A stretch of 44,414 bases of DNA from Bradyrhizobium sp. Lineage in GTDB: Bacteria > Pseudomonadota > Alphaproteobacteria > Rhizobiales > Xanthobacteraceae. The position numbers and the translations under genes are program-made. The first letter of the stretch is position 1, and every line of letters begins with the position of its first letter. The DNA lies in contig JAQGKC010000464.1 in assembly GCA_028290305.1 (NCBI GenBank), positions 1-44,414 on the forward strand. Direction: 5' to 3'. Under the pieces are notes generated by a model. It saw nothing but the letters and a program-made list of their open reading frames with translations. It searched no databases and was not told the DNA's origin. Shown here in pieces: positions 34,131 to 42,239 of the stretch.

Positions 34131-34928
34131 TCAGCGCCCCGCGAATTTGGCGAGGCCGGGGCCGTTCTTGCGAAACGAGGCAAGGCCGGCTTTCAGATCC
34201 TCCGACGCCCAGATCGGGGCTTGCACCCTCGCCATCGCCTCATCGGCGGCGGCCACGCCGTCGTTGACGGCGATGTGGGCGAGTTCCTTGGTCGCGGCGT
34301 GCGCCAGCGTCGGGCCTTGCGCGAATTCTTCGGCGATCGCCATGGTCGCCTTTTCCAGCGATTCTTCCGGAACCGTCAGATTGATCAGGCCCCACTTTTC
34401 CAGTGTCGGCGCATCATAGCGGCGCGCGAGCATGGACATCTCCTTGGCGCGCAACGCGCCGATGCGCTGGACCTGGCGCTGGATGCCGCCCAGCAACGGA
34501 TGCAGCCCAAGCGTTGCCTCTACCGAACCGATCTTCGCCGACGACGCCGCGATGATGTAATCGCAAGACAGCGCCAGTTCGAGGCCGCCGCCGAGGCAAA
34601 CGCCGTGGACACTTGCGATCAACGGGATCGGCAGCAATTCCATGAAGCGGAGAAATTCAACGCCGTTCAGGCGTCGGTTTTCACTGGCTTGATCGCCACT
34701 GCCTTGCGCCACGCGTTTGTCGAAAATATCGAGATCGGCGCCGGCCGAAAAATGCCGAAGGCCGCTGCGCAGGACGATCGCGCGGCTACCGGCGTCGCGC
34801 GCGCCCTCGATCTGTTCGACGATGGCATTGATCAACTTCGGTCCCAACAAATTGTAGGGCCGGTAAACCATGGTCAGTACGGAAATATTGCCGCGCTGCT
34901 CGCGCGTAATCAGGGCGTCCTCGGACAC
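34131..34928 (-). CDS. Enoyl-CoA hydratase/isomerase family protein
   Basis: This 265-aa crotonase-fold protein has the oxyanion-hole elements HFSAGADLDIF and CLGGGLELALSCD. An acidic residue in SVEATLGLHPLLGGIQR takes the place of the first catalytic Glu of hydratases. Hydratase or isomerase activity on a CoA thioester is likely; the precise reaction is not determined by sequence alone. It is the first gene of a two-gene operon with the CoA-transferase, and a 23-bp perfect palindrome lies 64 bp upstream of its start. Confidence 0.86.
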   Translation of the reverse strand: MSEDALITREQRGNISVLTMVYRPYNLLGPKLINAIVEQIEGARDAGSRAIVLRSGLRHFSAGADLDIFDKRVAQGSGDQASENRRLNGVEFLRFMELLPIPLIASVHGVCLGGGLELALSCDYIIAASSAKIGSVEATLGLHPLLGGIQRQVQRIGALRAKEMSMLARRYDAPTLEKWGLINLTVPEESLEKATMAIAEEFAQGPTLAHAATKELAHIAVNDGVAAADEAMARVQAPIWASEDLKAGLASFRKNGPGLAKFAGR

Positions 34929-34992
34929 GACGTACCTCCATTTTTCGACGCAACAATGCGCCCCGGTTTATTTATTTCGACCAGACTATATC

Positions 34993-35015
34993 ATGACTTG
35001 CAATTTGCAAGTCAT
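34993..35015. promoter_or_regulatory. Perfect 23-bp palindrome upstream of the ECH/CoA-transferase operon
   Basis: ATGACTTGCAA and TTGCAAGTCAT are exact inverse copies around one central T. The site lies 65-87 bp upstream of the hydratase start, in an AT-richer promoter-like stretch. Length and symmetry fit a dimeric winged-helix regulator, and the adjacent HxlR gene is the natural candidate. Confidence 0.7.
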
Positions 35016-35128
35016 CTTTGGCGGATCGTTGATGATTAAATTATTGTCGTCATTTTACGGCGAGGCTCGCAGCTTGCACAGAAGCAGGATGCGGTTTCCC
35101 TGAGACCCAGGCTAAGATTGGGTAAGTG

Positions 35129-35620
35129 CTATTGACGAAAGTGCGTCAAACGCCAACGGACCAGTTCATCGGCTCCCGGACCTTCTTGCGGCAGCAAATC
35201 CTGCGCCCTGACGCGCTGCCCCGTCTCCTTGTCGACCATCGCAAGCTTCACCGCGTGTCCGGTTTTCCGGTCTACAAATCTAAGCGGTGGCCCCGCATTT
35301 CCGGAAACCGCCCATTTATCTCCCACCTGCGCCAGCGCCTGCGTCACAAGAATAGTGTCCCTGCCCTTCGCGGTCAGAATGTATTCGTAGCGCTCGGGAT
35401 TGGTCTGGTATTGCCGCCGCTCGATCAATTCGTTGTCTTCAAGATGCTTTAGCCGATCGGACAAGGTCGCGTTGGTCACCCCGGTTGACCGGCGCAAGTC
35501 CTCGTACCTGCGGAGCCCGAGCGACAGGTCGCGCAGGATCAGCAAAGCCCAACGGTCGCCGATCGCCTCGAGCACGCCGGCTATCGAGCACGCCATCCCT
35601 TCAAAACTTTTTGACCGCAT
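35129..35620 (-). CDS. HxlR-family transcriptional regulator 2
   Basis: This 163-aa regulator has the HxlR helix pattern (ACSIAGVLEAIGDRWALLIL, STGVTNATLSDRLKHLEDNE, EYILTAKGRD) and a C-terminal extension like that of regulator 1. AGGAGG precedes the ATG at 35620. It lies upstream of the hydratase/CoA-transferase pair on the same strand and diverges from the molybdenum hydroxylase genes, with an inverted repeat just before its own start. It is therefore well placed to control both sides. Confidence 0.86.
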   Translation of the reverse strand: MRSKSFEGMACSIAGVLEAIGDRWALLILRDLSLGLRRYEDLRRSTGVTNATLSDRLKHLEDNELIERRQYQTNPERYEYILTAKGRDTILVTQALAQVGDKWAVSGNAGPPLRFVDRKTGHAVKLAMVDKETGQRVRAQDLLPQEGPGADELVRWRLTHFRQ

Positions 35621-35636
35621 AAAATGCTTGCCTCCT

Positions 35637-35661
35637 AGTAACTCTTATCATTAGAGTGACT
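35637..35661. promoter_or_regulatory. Inverted repeat in the HxlR2/molybdenum hydroxylase divergent gap
   Basis: AGTAACTCT and AGAGTGACT face each other across seven bases with eight of nine positions pairing. The repeat begins 17 bases before the HxlR start and touches its ribosome-binding site region, so a bound regulator could repress its own gene and the divergent coxS-like gene. Confidence 0.55.
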
Positions 35662-35771
35662 GACCGTCCAGCGCTCTCATATTCGCTTCTCGTGACTGGG
35701 CGACGACCTGCACGCGGCGTCGCTTCATCGTATGGATGTCCCGTTTCGTGGGCTCGCTATCGGAGGAATGA

Positions 35772-36269
35772 ATGGTCGACACCGATGAGAAGCGTCACGT
35801 CGTGACAATCAACGTCAATGGCGTCCGCCTGACCACTCCGGTCGAAGCGCGGAAACTTCTGGTTCATCTATTGAGGGACGATCTCGGCCTCACAGGAACC
35901 CATGTCGGTTGCGACACGTCGCAGTGCGGCGCCTGCACCGTCGAGATCGACGGCCTGGCCGTCAAATCCTGCACGGTTCTCGCCGTGATGGCTCAGGGAT
36001 CGTCGATCACGACGATCGAAGGTCTCGCACCTGATGGTGGCGCATTGCATCCGATTCAGGCCGCATTTCATGAACACCATGCGCTGCAATGCGGCTTCTG
36101 CACGCCGGGGATGATCATGAGCGTTCGCCAGTTGCTCAAGCAAAACCCGAATCCGACGGAGCGCGAAATCCGTCACAACCTTGCCGGCAACATCTGCCGC
36201 TGCACCGGTTACACCAACATCGTGCGCGCAGTTGAGTCGCTGGCGTCGGAGGCACACGGCCATGATTGA
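35772..36269 (+). CDS. Molybdenum hydroxylase, [2Fe-2S] subunit (CoxS-like)
   Basis: The 165-aa small subunit holds two [2Fe-2S] clusters: [16 protein letters not shown] with a later SC, and CGFCTPGM followed by CRCTGYTNI. It belongs to the xanthine oxidase/CO dehydrogenase family. GGAGGA lies just before the ATG. It starts an operon of the order small-large-FAD, different from the small-FAD-large order of the PaoABC-like set in this window. Its stop overlaps the large subunit start by eight bases. Confidence 0.9.
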   Translation: MVDTDEKRHVVTINVNGVRLTTPVEARKLLVHLLRDDLGLTGTHVGCDTSQCGACTVEIDGLAVKSCTVLAVMAQGSSITTIEGLAPDGGALHPIQAAFHEHHALQCGFCTPGMIMSVRQLLKQNPNPTEREIRHNLAGNICRCTGYTNIVRAVESLASEAHGHD

Positions 36270-38634
36270 AGCAACCGCCATCAAATATGTCGGTCAGCCG
36301 TTGCGGCGGCGGGAAGACTTCAAATTCGTCACCGGCAAAGGGCGTTACACTGACGACATCAAAGCGCCGGGCATGCTGCATATGGCGATGCTGCGATCGC
36401 CGCACGCGCATGCCGTCATCAAGCAAGTCGATCTTACCGCCGCAAGTTCAGCACCAGGCGTTCACTTGGCTTTGTCCGGCGCGGACCTCGCAGGCAAGAT
36501 CGGCTCGATTGTTCCCAACTGGATCATGCCGGGAACAAAAGTGCCGGACCGATCTGTCGTCGCCATCGACCGGGTTCGTTTCGTCGGCGAATGCGTAGCG
36601 CTGGTAGTCGCCGAGACCCAGGCCATGGCGCACGACGCCGTCGGGCTAATCGAGGTCGACTACGAAGTACTTCCTGCGGTTGTCGACGAAGAGGCCGCAA
36701 TCCGCGAGGGCGCACCGCAACTCCACGAAAACGTGCCAAATAACATCACCACGATCTACAAGATCGGCGGCGGCGACTACAACAAGGCTGCGCAGGAAGC
36801 CGATCAGGTCATCAGTCTTCGCGTTGCCAATAATCGACTGATCCCGACCTGCATGGAAACCCGCTCCATCCTGGCCGAACCTGGTGTCGACGGCACCTTT
36901 ACCGTTTACCTTCAGAGCCAGGTTCCTCACATGCACCGACGGTGGATCGCCGACACGGTCGGCATTTCCGAACATCAGTTGAGGATTATAGCACCCGACA
37001 TTGGCGGCGGGTTCGGCGCCAAGATGCATCTCTACCCCGAGGAATTGCTTTGCCCGTATCTGGCGCGCCGGTTAGGTGTACCCGTCAAGTGGTGGGAATC
37101 GCGCTCCGAAAGCCATCAATCCACCAACCACGGCCGGGCGCACACGGAAGCCATTGAAATTGCGATCCGCAATGACGGCAAGATTCTCGGCCTGAAGGTT
37201 GAGACGCTAGGCAATGTCGGTGCCTATTTGTCGAATATGGCAAGCGGCGGCCCGACGGTGAATACGATCAATTTCGGGACGGGCGCTTACAAGATCGCGA
37301 ACTACGAAGCCCGTTCCAGGGTGGTCGTGACCAATACCGTCCCGGTCGATGCCTATCGCGGCTACGGACGCCCCGAGGGCGGATACATCGCCGAACGCGC
37401 GATCGACGCGGTCGCACGCCACCTGAACCTCGACCAGGTCGAGGTGCGCCGAAGGAATTTCATCCAGCGCGCTGATTTTCCGTATAAGCCCTACAACGGC
37501 CCCGCCGTGATTTACGACAGCGGCAACTATGAGGGCTGTCTCGAAAAGGCGATGCAAGCCTTTGACTATGCGGCGCGCAGCAGCGAGCGTGATCGGTTGC
37601 GCTCCGAGGGCCATTATCGCGGTATCGGTGTAGCGACCTACACCCATATGTGCGGCATGGCGCCATCACGCCGCCTGGCGTTGATGGGATTTAACCGCGG
37701 CGGCTGGGAGAGCGCGCGGGTCAGCATCGATTCGGGCGGCCGGGTAACCATTTTTTCCGGATCCATGAGTCAAGGCCATGGCCATGTCACGTCGCTTGCG
37801 CAAATCTCCGCCGACGTCCTGCAGGTTCCGATCGAGTATATCGACGTCGTGCAAGGCGATACGCGGCAGGTCCAGGCCGGCCACGGCACGTTCAACTCTC
37901 GCTCGATGGCGGTGGGCGGGTCCAGTGTTCACGTCGCCTCCGGCCGTATCGTCGCCAAGGCGAAGAAGATCGCGGCGGGCATGCTCGAAGTGGACGAAAA
38001 GGATGTTTCCTATCGTGCGGGCCAATTCAGCGTTCCCGGGACCGACATCGCGCCTTTGACTTTCGGAAACGTAGCCCGCATGGCCTATGTCGGCCACAAG
38101 CTTCCGGACGGATTGGAGCCGGGCCTCGACGAGACGACATTTTACGATCCGAAGGGAATGGGCTCGCCCTCGGGAATCCACATGGCCTATGTCGATGTCG
38201 ATCCGGAAACCGGCATTGTCGATATTCTGGATTATGTCGCCGTGGACGACGCCGGCACGATCATCAATCCCCTTCTTGCCGCCGGACAAATTCATGGCGG
38301 CGTCGTGCAGGGTATCGCGCAGGCTCTTTATGAAGAGGTCAGCTACGACCCCGATACCGGACAATTGATCACGGGCTCGCTGCTCGACTATGCGGTCCCG
38401 CGCGCGGAACATGTACCCAATATCCGATCGCTGTTTCAGGAGACGCCCTCCCCGACCAACCCGATCGGCGTCAAGGGCATCGGCGAAAGCGGATCGATCG
38501 CGGCCCCGCCATGCATGGTCCACGCCGTGCTCGATGCGCTTTCACCGTTTGGGATCAAGCATCTCGACATGCCGATGACGCCACCGCGCCTCTGGTCGGC
38601 GATCCAGAACGCACGCGCCGGAGCAGCCCGATGA
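36262..38634 (+). CDS. Molybdenum hydroxylase large subunit (CoxL-like, not CO-type)
   Basis: This 790-aa subunit carries the molybdenum cofactor. Blocks seen are [16 protein letters not shown], the active-site loop AYRGYGRPE at about residues 364-372, [14 protein letters not shown], and [12 protein letters not shown] with the catalytic Glu near the end. Genuine CO dehydrogenase has AYRCSFR at the active-site loop with the Cys that bridges copper. This protein has Gly there, so it should hydroxylate an organic substrate instead. The ATG at 36262 overlaps the small subunit gene by eight bases. The upstream open frame is the neighbour's sequence. Confidence 0.9.
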   Translation: MIEATAIKYVGQPLRRREDFKFVTGKGRYTDDIKAPGMLHMAMLRSPHAHAVIKQVDLTAASSAPGVHLALSGADLAGKIGSIVPNWIMPGTKVPDRSVVAIDRVRFVGECVALVVAETQAMAHDAVGLIEVDYEVLPAVVDEEAAIREGAPQLHENVPNNITTIYKIGGGDYNKAAQEADQVISLRVANNRLIPTCMETRSILAEPGVDGTFTVYLQSQVPHMHRRWIADTVGISEHQLRIIAPDIGGGFGAKMHLYPEELLCPYLARRLGVPVKWWESRSESHQSTNHGRAHTEAIEIAIRNDGKILGLKVETLGNVGAYLSNMASGGPTVNTINFGTGAYKIANYEARSRVVVTNTVPVDAYRGYGRPEGGYIAERAIDAVARHLNLDQVEVRRRNFIQRADFPYKPYNGPAVIYDSGNYEGCLEKAMQAFDYAARSSERDRLRSEGHYRGIGVATYTHMCGMAPSRRLALMGFNRGGWESARVSIDSGGRVTIFSGSMSQGHGHVTSLAQISADVLQVPIEYIDVVQGDTRQVQAGHGTFNSRSMAVGGSSVHVASGRIVAKAKKIAAGMLEVDEKDVSYRAGQFSVPGTDIAPLTFGNVARMAYVGHKLPDGLEPGLDETTFYDPKGMGSPSGIHMAYVDVDPETGIVDILDYVAVDDAGTIINPLLAAGQIHGGVVQGIAQALYEEVSYDPDTGQLITGSLLDYAVPRAEHVPNIRSLFQETPSPTNPIGVKGIGESGSIAAPPCMVHAVLDALSPFGIKHLDMPMTPPRLWSAIQNARAGAAR

Positions 38635-39503
38635 TTCCGGCGTCATTCGACTACCTTCGCGCCACGTCGCTTACCCAAGCCATCGGCCTGCTACAGAAGG
38701 ATCCCGACGGCACCAAGTTGGTTGCCGGCGGCCATACGCTGATCCCAACATTGAAATTGCGGCTGGCATCGCCTGCGCTGCTGATCGATATCGGCGGCAT
38801 CGACGAACTAAAAGGAATCGAGATCACCGACCACATCCGGATCGGAGCGCTGACCACGCATGCCGAACTCCTCGCGTCCGAATCTCTGCGCGACGTGCTG
38901 CCGATCTTCCATCAAACCGCCGACCTGATTGCCGATCCGCAAGTGCGCAATCGCGGCACCATCGGCGGCTCGCTGGCAAATGCGGACCCGGCGGCGGACT
39001 GGCCGGCGGTGGTCATCGCTTTGAAAGCGAAACTGGAGCTTGCAGGCCCGACTGGCCGCAGGCGCGTTGCGCCAGAAGACTTCTTCGTCGACATCATGAC
39101 CACCGCGCTCGAGCCCGACGAGGTGCTTGTGGCGGTCCATGTCCCGCGGCCCGTGCCCGGTACCCAATTCCGATATCGCAAGATCCGCCATCCGGCGAGC
39201 GGCTATGCCGTCGTCGGTGTCGCGGTCGCGTTGTGCCTGCAAGACAATGTCGTTTCGGAAGCCGCCATCGGCATCACCGGCGCCACCGGCCGGGCATTCG
39301 CCGCTGACGCGGCAGCGTACCTGATCGGCAAATCGCTATCGGACGACAACATAGAAAGCGCCGCGTTGCTTGCCAGCGAGCAGGCCGAATGTCTGTCGGA
39401 CCACTACGCCTCGGCGGACTACCGCAAACATCTCGTCAAGACCGAGGTCATCCGGGCGTTGGCGTCGCTCAGTCATTCAGTCGTGGCCGACAGTCGACCA
39501 TGA
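38631..39503 (+). CDS. Molybdenum hydroxylase FAD subunit (CoxM-like)
   Basis: The 290-aa flavin subunit has the FAD motifs AGGHTLIPTLKLRL and TIGGSLANADPAADWP. The extra-cluster cysteines of the PaoB-like protein in this window are absent. It starts at 38631, overlapping the large subunit stop as ATGA, and ends the operon. An eroded alpha/beta-hydrolase frame begins directly after its stop codon. Confidence 0.9.
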   Translation: MIPASFDYLRATSLTQAIGLLQKDPDGTKLVAGGHTLIPTLKLRLASPALLIDIGGIDELKGIEITDHIRIGALTTHAELLASESLRDVLPIFHQTADLIADPQVRNRGTIGGSLANADPAADWPAVVIALKAKLELAGPTGRRRVAPEDFFVDIMTTALEPDEVLVAVHVPRPVPGTQFRYRKIRHPASGYAVVGVAVALCLQDNVVSEAAIGITGATGRAFAADAAAYLIGKSLSDDNIESAALLASEQAECLSDHYASADYRKHLVKTEVIRALASLSHSVVADSRP

Positions 39504-39740
39504 TCTCCGGGCATTAGATCTATCGCCCCTGATTATCTCGGCTTCGGTCGCAGCAGCGCGCCCTCCCCGCCGAACTTCGAATACACCTTCGACAACCTGG
39601 CGCGCAGCTTATGCCGACGATGTTCGGACGCAGAAGTCCATCTCCTCGAAGCTGGACATTTCGCCCTCGACGAAGCGACCGACGAGATCGCGTCGCTGGT
39701 CCGCGATTTCCTCGAACGCCTCGACAAGCACGGTGACTAA
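39504..39740 (+). pseudogene. Internally deleted alpha/beta-hydrolase relic
   Basis: The frame continues from the CoxM stop to a TAA at 39738. Its first half reads SIAPDYLGFGRSSAPSPPNF and YTFDNLARS, the segment that follows the first beta strands in epoxide hydrolase/dehalogenase-like proteins. Its second half reads DAEVHLLEAGHFALDE and ATDEIASLVRDFLERLD, the C-terminal His segment of the same family. The nucleophile elbow, lid and over 150 residues between them are missing, as is the N-terminus. The junction is around 39604-39625. The remaining frame is intact, so the deletion was in phase. No start codon is available; the piece should be inactive. Confidence 0.7.
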
Positions 39741-40131
39741 CGTTGAGCTGGGCACGCTGCGGTCGCCGAACGCCGCCTGAAGCTGGATTTCATTTGCTAA
39801 AGAGTGCTCATCGATAGAGGGGCACTGCACAGCCGATCGAGGCCGCGCTTAAGCACTGATTGCACTTCGCTTTTCGAGAAGTCCCGTTCCAATCCATCAT
39901 CGGCGCAATGCAAAATCCATGCGATGACATATTGATGTTACTTTATCGTCTCGTCTGGAATAGCTGATTTTTGGGCCGACACAAATTCAAAGCTGACTAT
40001 TGGGCATTTTCCCTTCGTTTCAAGCGCGCGATGGATTTCTGCTTCCCCAACGATGGTGGCATGATGCGCCTTTGTCGCGCGTGACGCTGCGCCGGAAAGT
40101 TGCCCTCGGCGTCCCGCCTGTTGGCGTTTCA
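39741..40131. other. Decayed stretch with two weak minus-strand frames
   Basis: On the minus strand a frame from GTG at 40132 to TAA at 39938 encodes 64 aa, including IVGEAEIHRALETKGKCP and SFEFVSAQKSAIP. After that stop the same frame goes on for 46 codons with protein-like sequence (CADDGLERDFSKSEVQSVLK) to a TAG at 39797. This may be one gene broken by a stop or two small neighbours, the second without a normal start. I do not recognise either. Nothing else is seen here. Confidence 0.3.
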
Positions 40132-40136
40132 CACAA

Positions 40137-40358
40137 TCAATGCCAGAGGTCGCACGTTGCGACACGATTGAGGTCGGCAAGGCGGTGGTCCGCGCTGGCT
40201 CGAAAATCGAGGCTTGCGACCAGGTCGAGTAGGCGTTGATAGGCGCGATCCGCGACCGCGACAGGCAAAGGTTCCTCGTCAAAGGCTTCGATCTAGCCGT
40301 CGACTAAAGAGCTCAGCAACCGGCACAAGGCCCGTCGCCCGGGCTCGTCCCTGCTCAA
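40137..40358 (-). pseudogene. Small gene with in-frame amber codon (second gene of a pair)
   Basis: The frame begins with TTG at 40358, which overlaps the stop of the upstream 41-aa gene as TTGA. It runs 73 codons to a TGA at 40137 but has TAG at codon 22 (40293-40295). Residues before the stop (RRALCRLLSSLVDG) and after it (IEAFDEEPLPVAVADRAYQR, then LADLNRVATCDLWH) read as one helical, acidic protein. So either the gene has been killed recently by a point mutation or only a part is used. No suppressor tRNA is visible here. Confidence 0.55.
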
Positions 40359-40480
40359 GGTTGCTTCTCGCTGACTGGATCAGCCGGCGGGAAGATGCTG
40401 TCGTATATCGCGCGGGCCTCTCGAATTAGGCGGGCTCGCTCGCGCTCAGACTTTGAGACAAATCGAATAATTTCGCCCAT
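40355..40480 (-). CDS. 41-aa conserved small protein (MGEIIRF type)
   Basis: This complete frame starts at an ATG at 40480, preceded by GGAGCG five bases upstream. The product begins MGEIIRFVSKSERERARLIR and goes on EARAIYDSIFPPADP. It is a charged helix of the kind found as a small conserved hypothetical in Bradyrhizobium, as far as I recall. Its stop TGA lies inside the TTG start of the next frame, which implies translational coupling. No function is known to me. Confidence 0.65.
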   Translation of the reverse strand: MGEIIRFVSKSERERARLIREARAIYDSIFPPADPVSEKQP

Positions 40481-40703
40481 ATTCGCTCCAAACATTGGTT
40501 AGAGAAAGAATCCGCAGTTAGGGAACAAGTCCGCCATAAGATGACGGCAATCATCTCATCTCGATTTAGGATATCAGCCCCAATTTTGAAGCTCTGCAGG
40601 CGGTAACGAAGGGATAAAAAGTTCGTGACTGGGCCGCGCGCCGGGCATCCCAACGTTCACCACGCATTTCTTCCGTAGGTTGGGTGTGATGCTGCCCATC
40701 AGG

Positions 40704-40922
40704 TCATGCACGCCACTCGCCTTCAGCGTTAGCAGCCGATCGAGCGAATGCTTTGGCCGCATCAACATGCGAGGCTTTCTCAGCTCGCCGCTGGTAGTCG
40801 TCGGCAAGAGCCTTAAGTTGACCCGCAATCGCTCGGTCGGCCATGGTTTGGGCAGCACGAAGCAAAGTCTCTGCTGTTTTTAAGTATTCCTTGCCCCGTT
40901 GTGAGATCTGCTGAAACGTCAT
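40704..40922 (-). CDS. 72-aa hypothetical helical protein
   Basis: The frame starts at an ATG at 40922, which overlaps the stop of the upstream zinc-finger gene as ATGA. The sequence MTFQQISQRGKEYLKTAETL and DRAIAGQLKALADDYQRRAE is helical with a heptad-like spacing, resembling small helical hypotheticals in rhizobia. It ends with ANAEGEWRA. The four-base overlap and shared strand support real coding. The frame is open upstream to 40982 but that is the neighbour's sequence. No function is assigned. Confidence 0.6.
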   Translation of the reverse strand: MTFQQISQRGKEYLKTAETLLRAAQTMADRAIAGQLKALADDYQRRAEKASHVDAAKAFARSAANAEGEWRA

Positions 40923-41140
40923 AGAGCCCTCGCGCGGTTCTCTGTGGCTTGGTCTAAGGCGATTTGGAGCCAGGGCAGCCAATTCCGGTCACTTGCCCGG
41001 CGGGCTCTGAAGCGATCGACGCACTTCTTGGAACAAAGGGGGGTTCGCCACGAGTAGTACCGGACGAGACCAAACTTGCCATCACAGACTGCGCATCGCG
41101 CGGCTCTACCACATCTAAGACTTTCGGAGCAGTTCAGCAT
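40919..41140 (-). CDS. 73-aa putative zinc-finger protein
   Basis: This small basic protein has a zinc-binding pattern: CAVCDGKFGLVRYYSWRT followed by LCSKKCVDRFRARR, giving two CxxC/CxxxC pairs. The KKCVDRFRARR ending is a signature I associate with a small family common in Bradyrhizobium. AGAGGAGA lies five bases before the ATG. It heads a two-gene unit with the 72-aa gene. A nucleic-acid or protein-binding role is plausible, nothing more. Confidence 0.68.
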   Translation of the reverse strand: MLNCSESLRCGRAARCAVCDGKFGLVRYYSWRTPLCSKKCVDRFRARRASDRNWLPWLQIALDQATENRARAL

Positions 41141-41929
41141 TGCGGTCTCCTCTTGGTATTATCGTCGTTGTTCGTCGATCATCCTTCCTTCACCGTCGCA
41201 CTTCATGAGCCTGTGCGCTTTTCCAACTCATCCAGCCTAAGACGATCGCGATCACCGGCTCAATTGAACGTGGGTAATCGTCGGGCATCCAAAGTGGTCA
41301 CGGAACGATACGAAGGTTTATGGCGCTCGAAAGCCGACCACTTCTCGATGCGAGACTTCGATTAGCTCGACGGTGCAGGCGACCGTGCTCCTATCGTGAT
41401 CTCCAGGGTATCGTACACACCCAAAGCAATCTTGATCATTCGTGACCTATTTAGAGAGAAAATGCGGTTTCGCTCTCAACCCTTCGAGAGAGGCAAATCG
41501 TAGCGTCCTCGCATTCTCTGAGATCGCGGCAAATCAAGCGGTGAAGCGTGAGGCCGACAGAGGCGGTCTGACTTTCAGTCCGCCTCCGGGACATGCCAGC
41601 CTATCCATGAGTCCCGACGCACGACACGCTTGCGCGATGCAGCTTTTGATATTGCTGGCCTATCCGCCCACTCAGACCGACAACACTCCTCGCCCGTGTC
41701 CAATGTTGGTTGCTCGTTGCGATTACGAATTCTGGCCACATGAGTCGATGGAAATGCTCTTGGCTTACGCTTGGCTCGCGCGGGTCGGCGATGAGCATCG
41801 ATCGGCGTGAGCGCGACTATGACGCGATCGCCGACGTTCGGCTTGGACAGGAATGTCATCGCTGGAATGTTGCTGCTTGATCCCTTGCGAGCTTTCCGTC
41901 CATCATGGCGGCGCAGGCGCCACATTGCC
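41141..41929. other. 789-bp stretch without recognisable gene
   Basis: Long frames exist on both strands here, including a 122-codon plus-strand frame (41442-41810) and a 132-codon minus-strand frame (41575-41973). Both lack a good ribosome-binding site, overlap each other and read like noise. Base composition is less GC-rich than the flanks. I see no IS ends, tRNA or clear repeats. It is likely decayed accessory DNA. Confidence 0.5.
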
Positions 41930-42046
41930 TCAAGCCACAGCCGGCCGCTTATTCCGAGATCGTTTCGCAGCAATTGCCACCAGTTGGCCGAGCATCAGGA
42001 CAACGATCGATACGAAAGCAGCAGCTTTCACCAAGTCAAGCGTCAA
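41930..42046 (-). CDS. Possible 38-aa single-span membrane protein
   Basis: A frame from TTG at 42046 to TGA at 41930 encodes a short N-terminus (MTLDLVKAAAF), a hydrophobic helix VSIVVLMLGQLVAIAA and a basic tail (KRSRNKRPAVA). The order of helix then positive tail is that of a small inner-membrane protein. Only a weak GGA lies before the TTG. No family can be named. The remaining 193 bp up to the HlyD gene hold nothing clear besides its promoter region. Confidence 0.4.
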   Translation of the reverse strand: MTLDLVKAAAFVSIVVLMLGQLVAIAAKRSRNKRPAVA

Positions 42047-42239
42047 ACATCCAAGCACGAGCAATGGACAAGCCACATGGTTGAAGCCGTACTGGACCGA
42101 GACGGATCAGGACGCCGCGACATGCCCCCTGCCGATAGTTGGTCTTCCTGCTCGAGAAATTCAGCACATCGAGATTGGACAGGGCTTAATAACCAAATAT
42201 AGTCAATGGCTATCCCGGTCATGAGAAAGGGAGTCAGGC

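Noticed and set aside
36262..38634. Carbon monoxide dehydrogenase large subunit
   Set aside because: The active-site loop lacks the AYRCSFR motif with its copper-binding Cys, so a CO-oxidising role is not supported.
41442..41973. Two overlapping frames of 122 and 132 codons on opposite strands
   Set aside because: No ribosome-binding site, no recognisable motif, and they exclude each other; treated as decayed DNA.
39504..42239. Insertion sequence or CRISPR array in the decayed region
   Set aside because: No transposase motif, terminal inverted repeats or regularly spaced repeats could be found.
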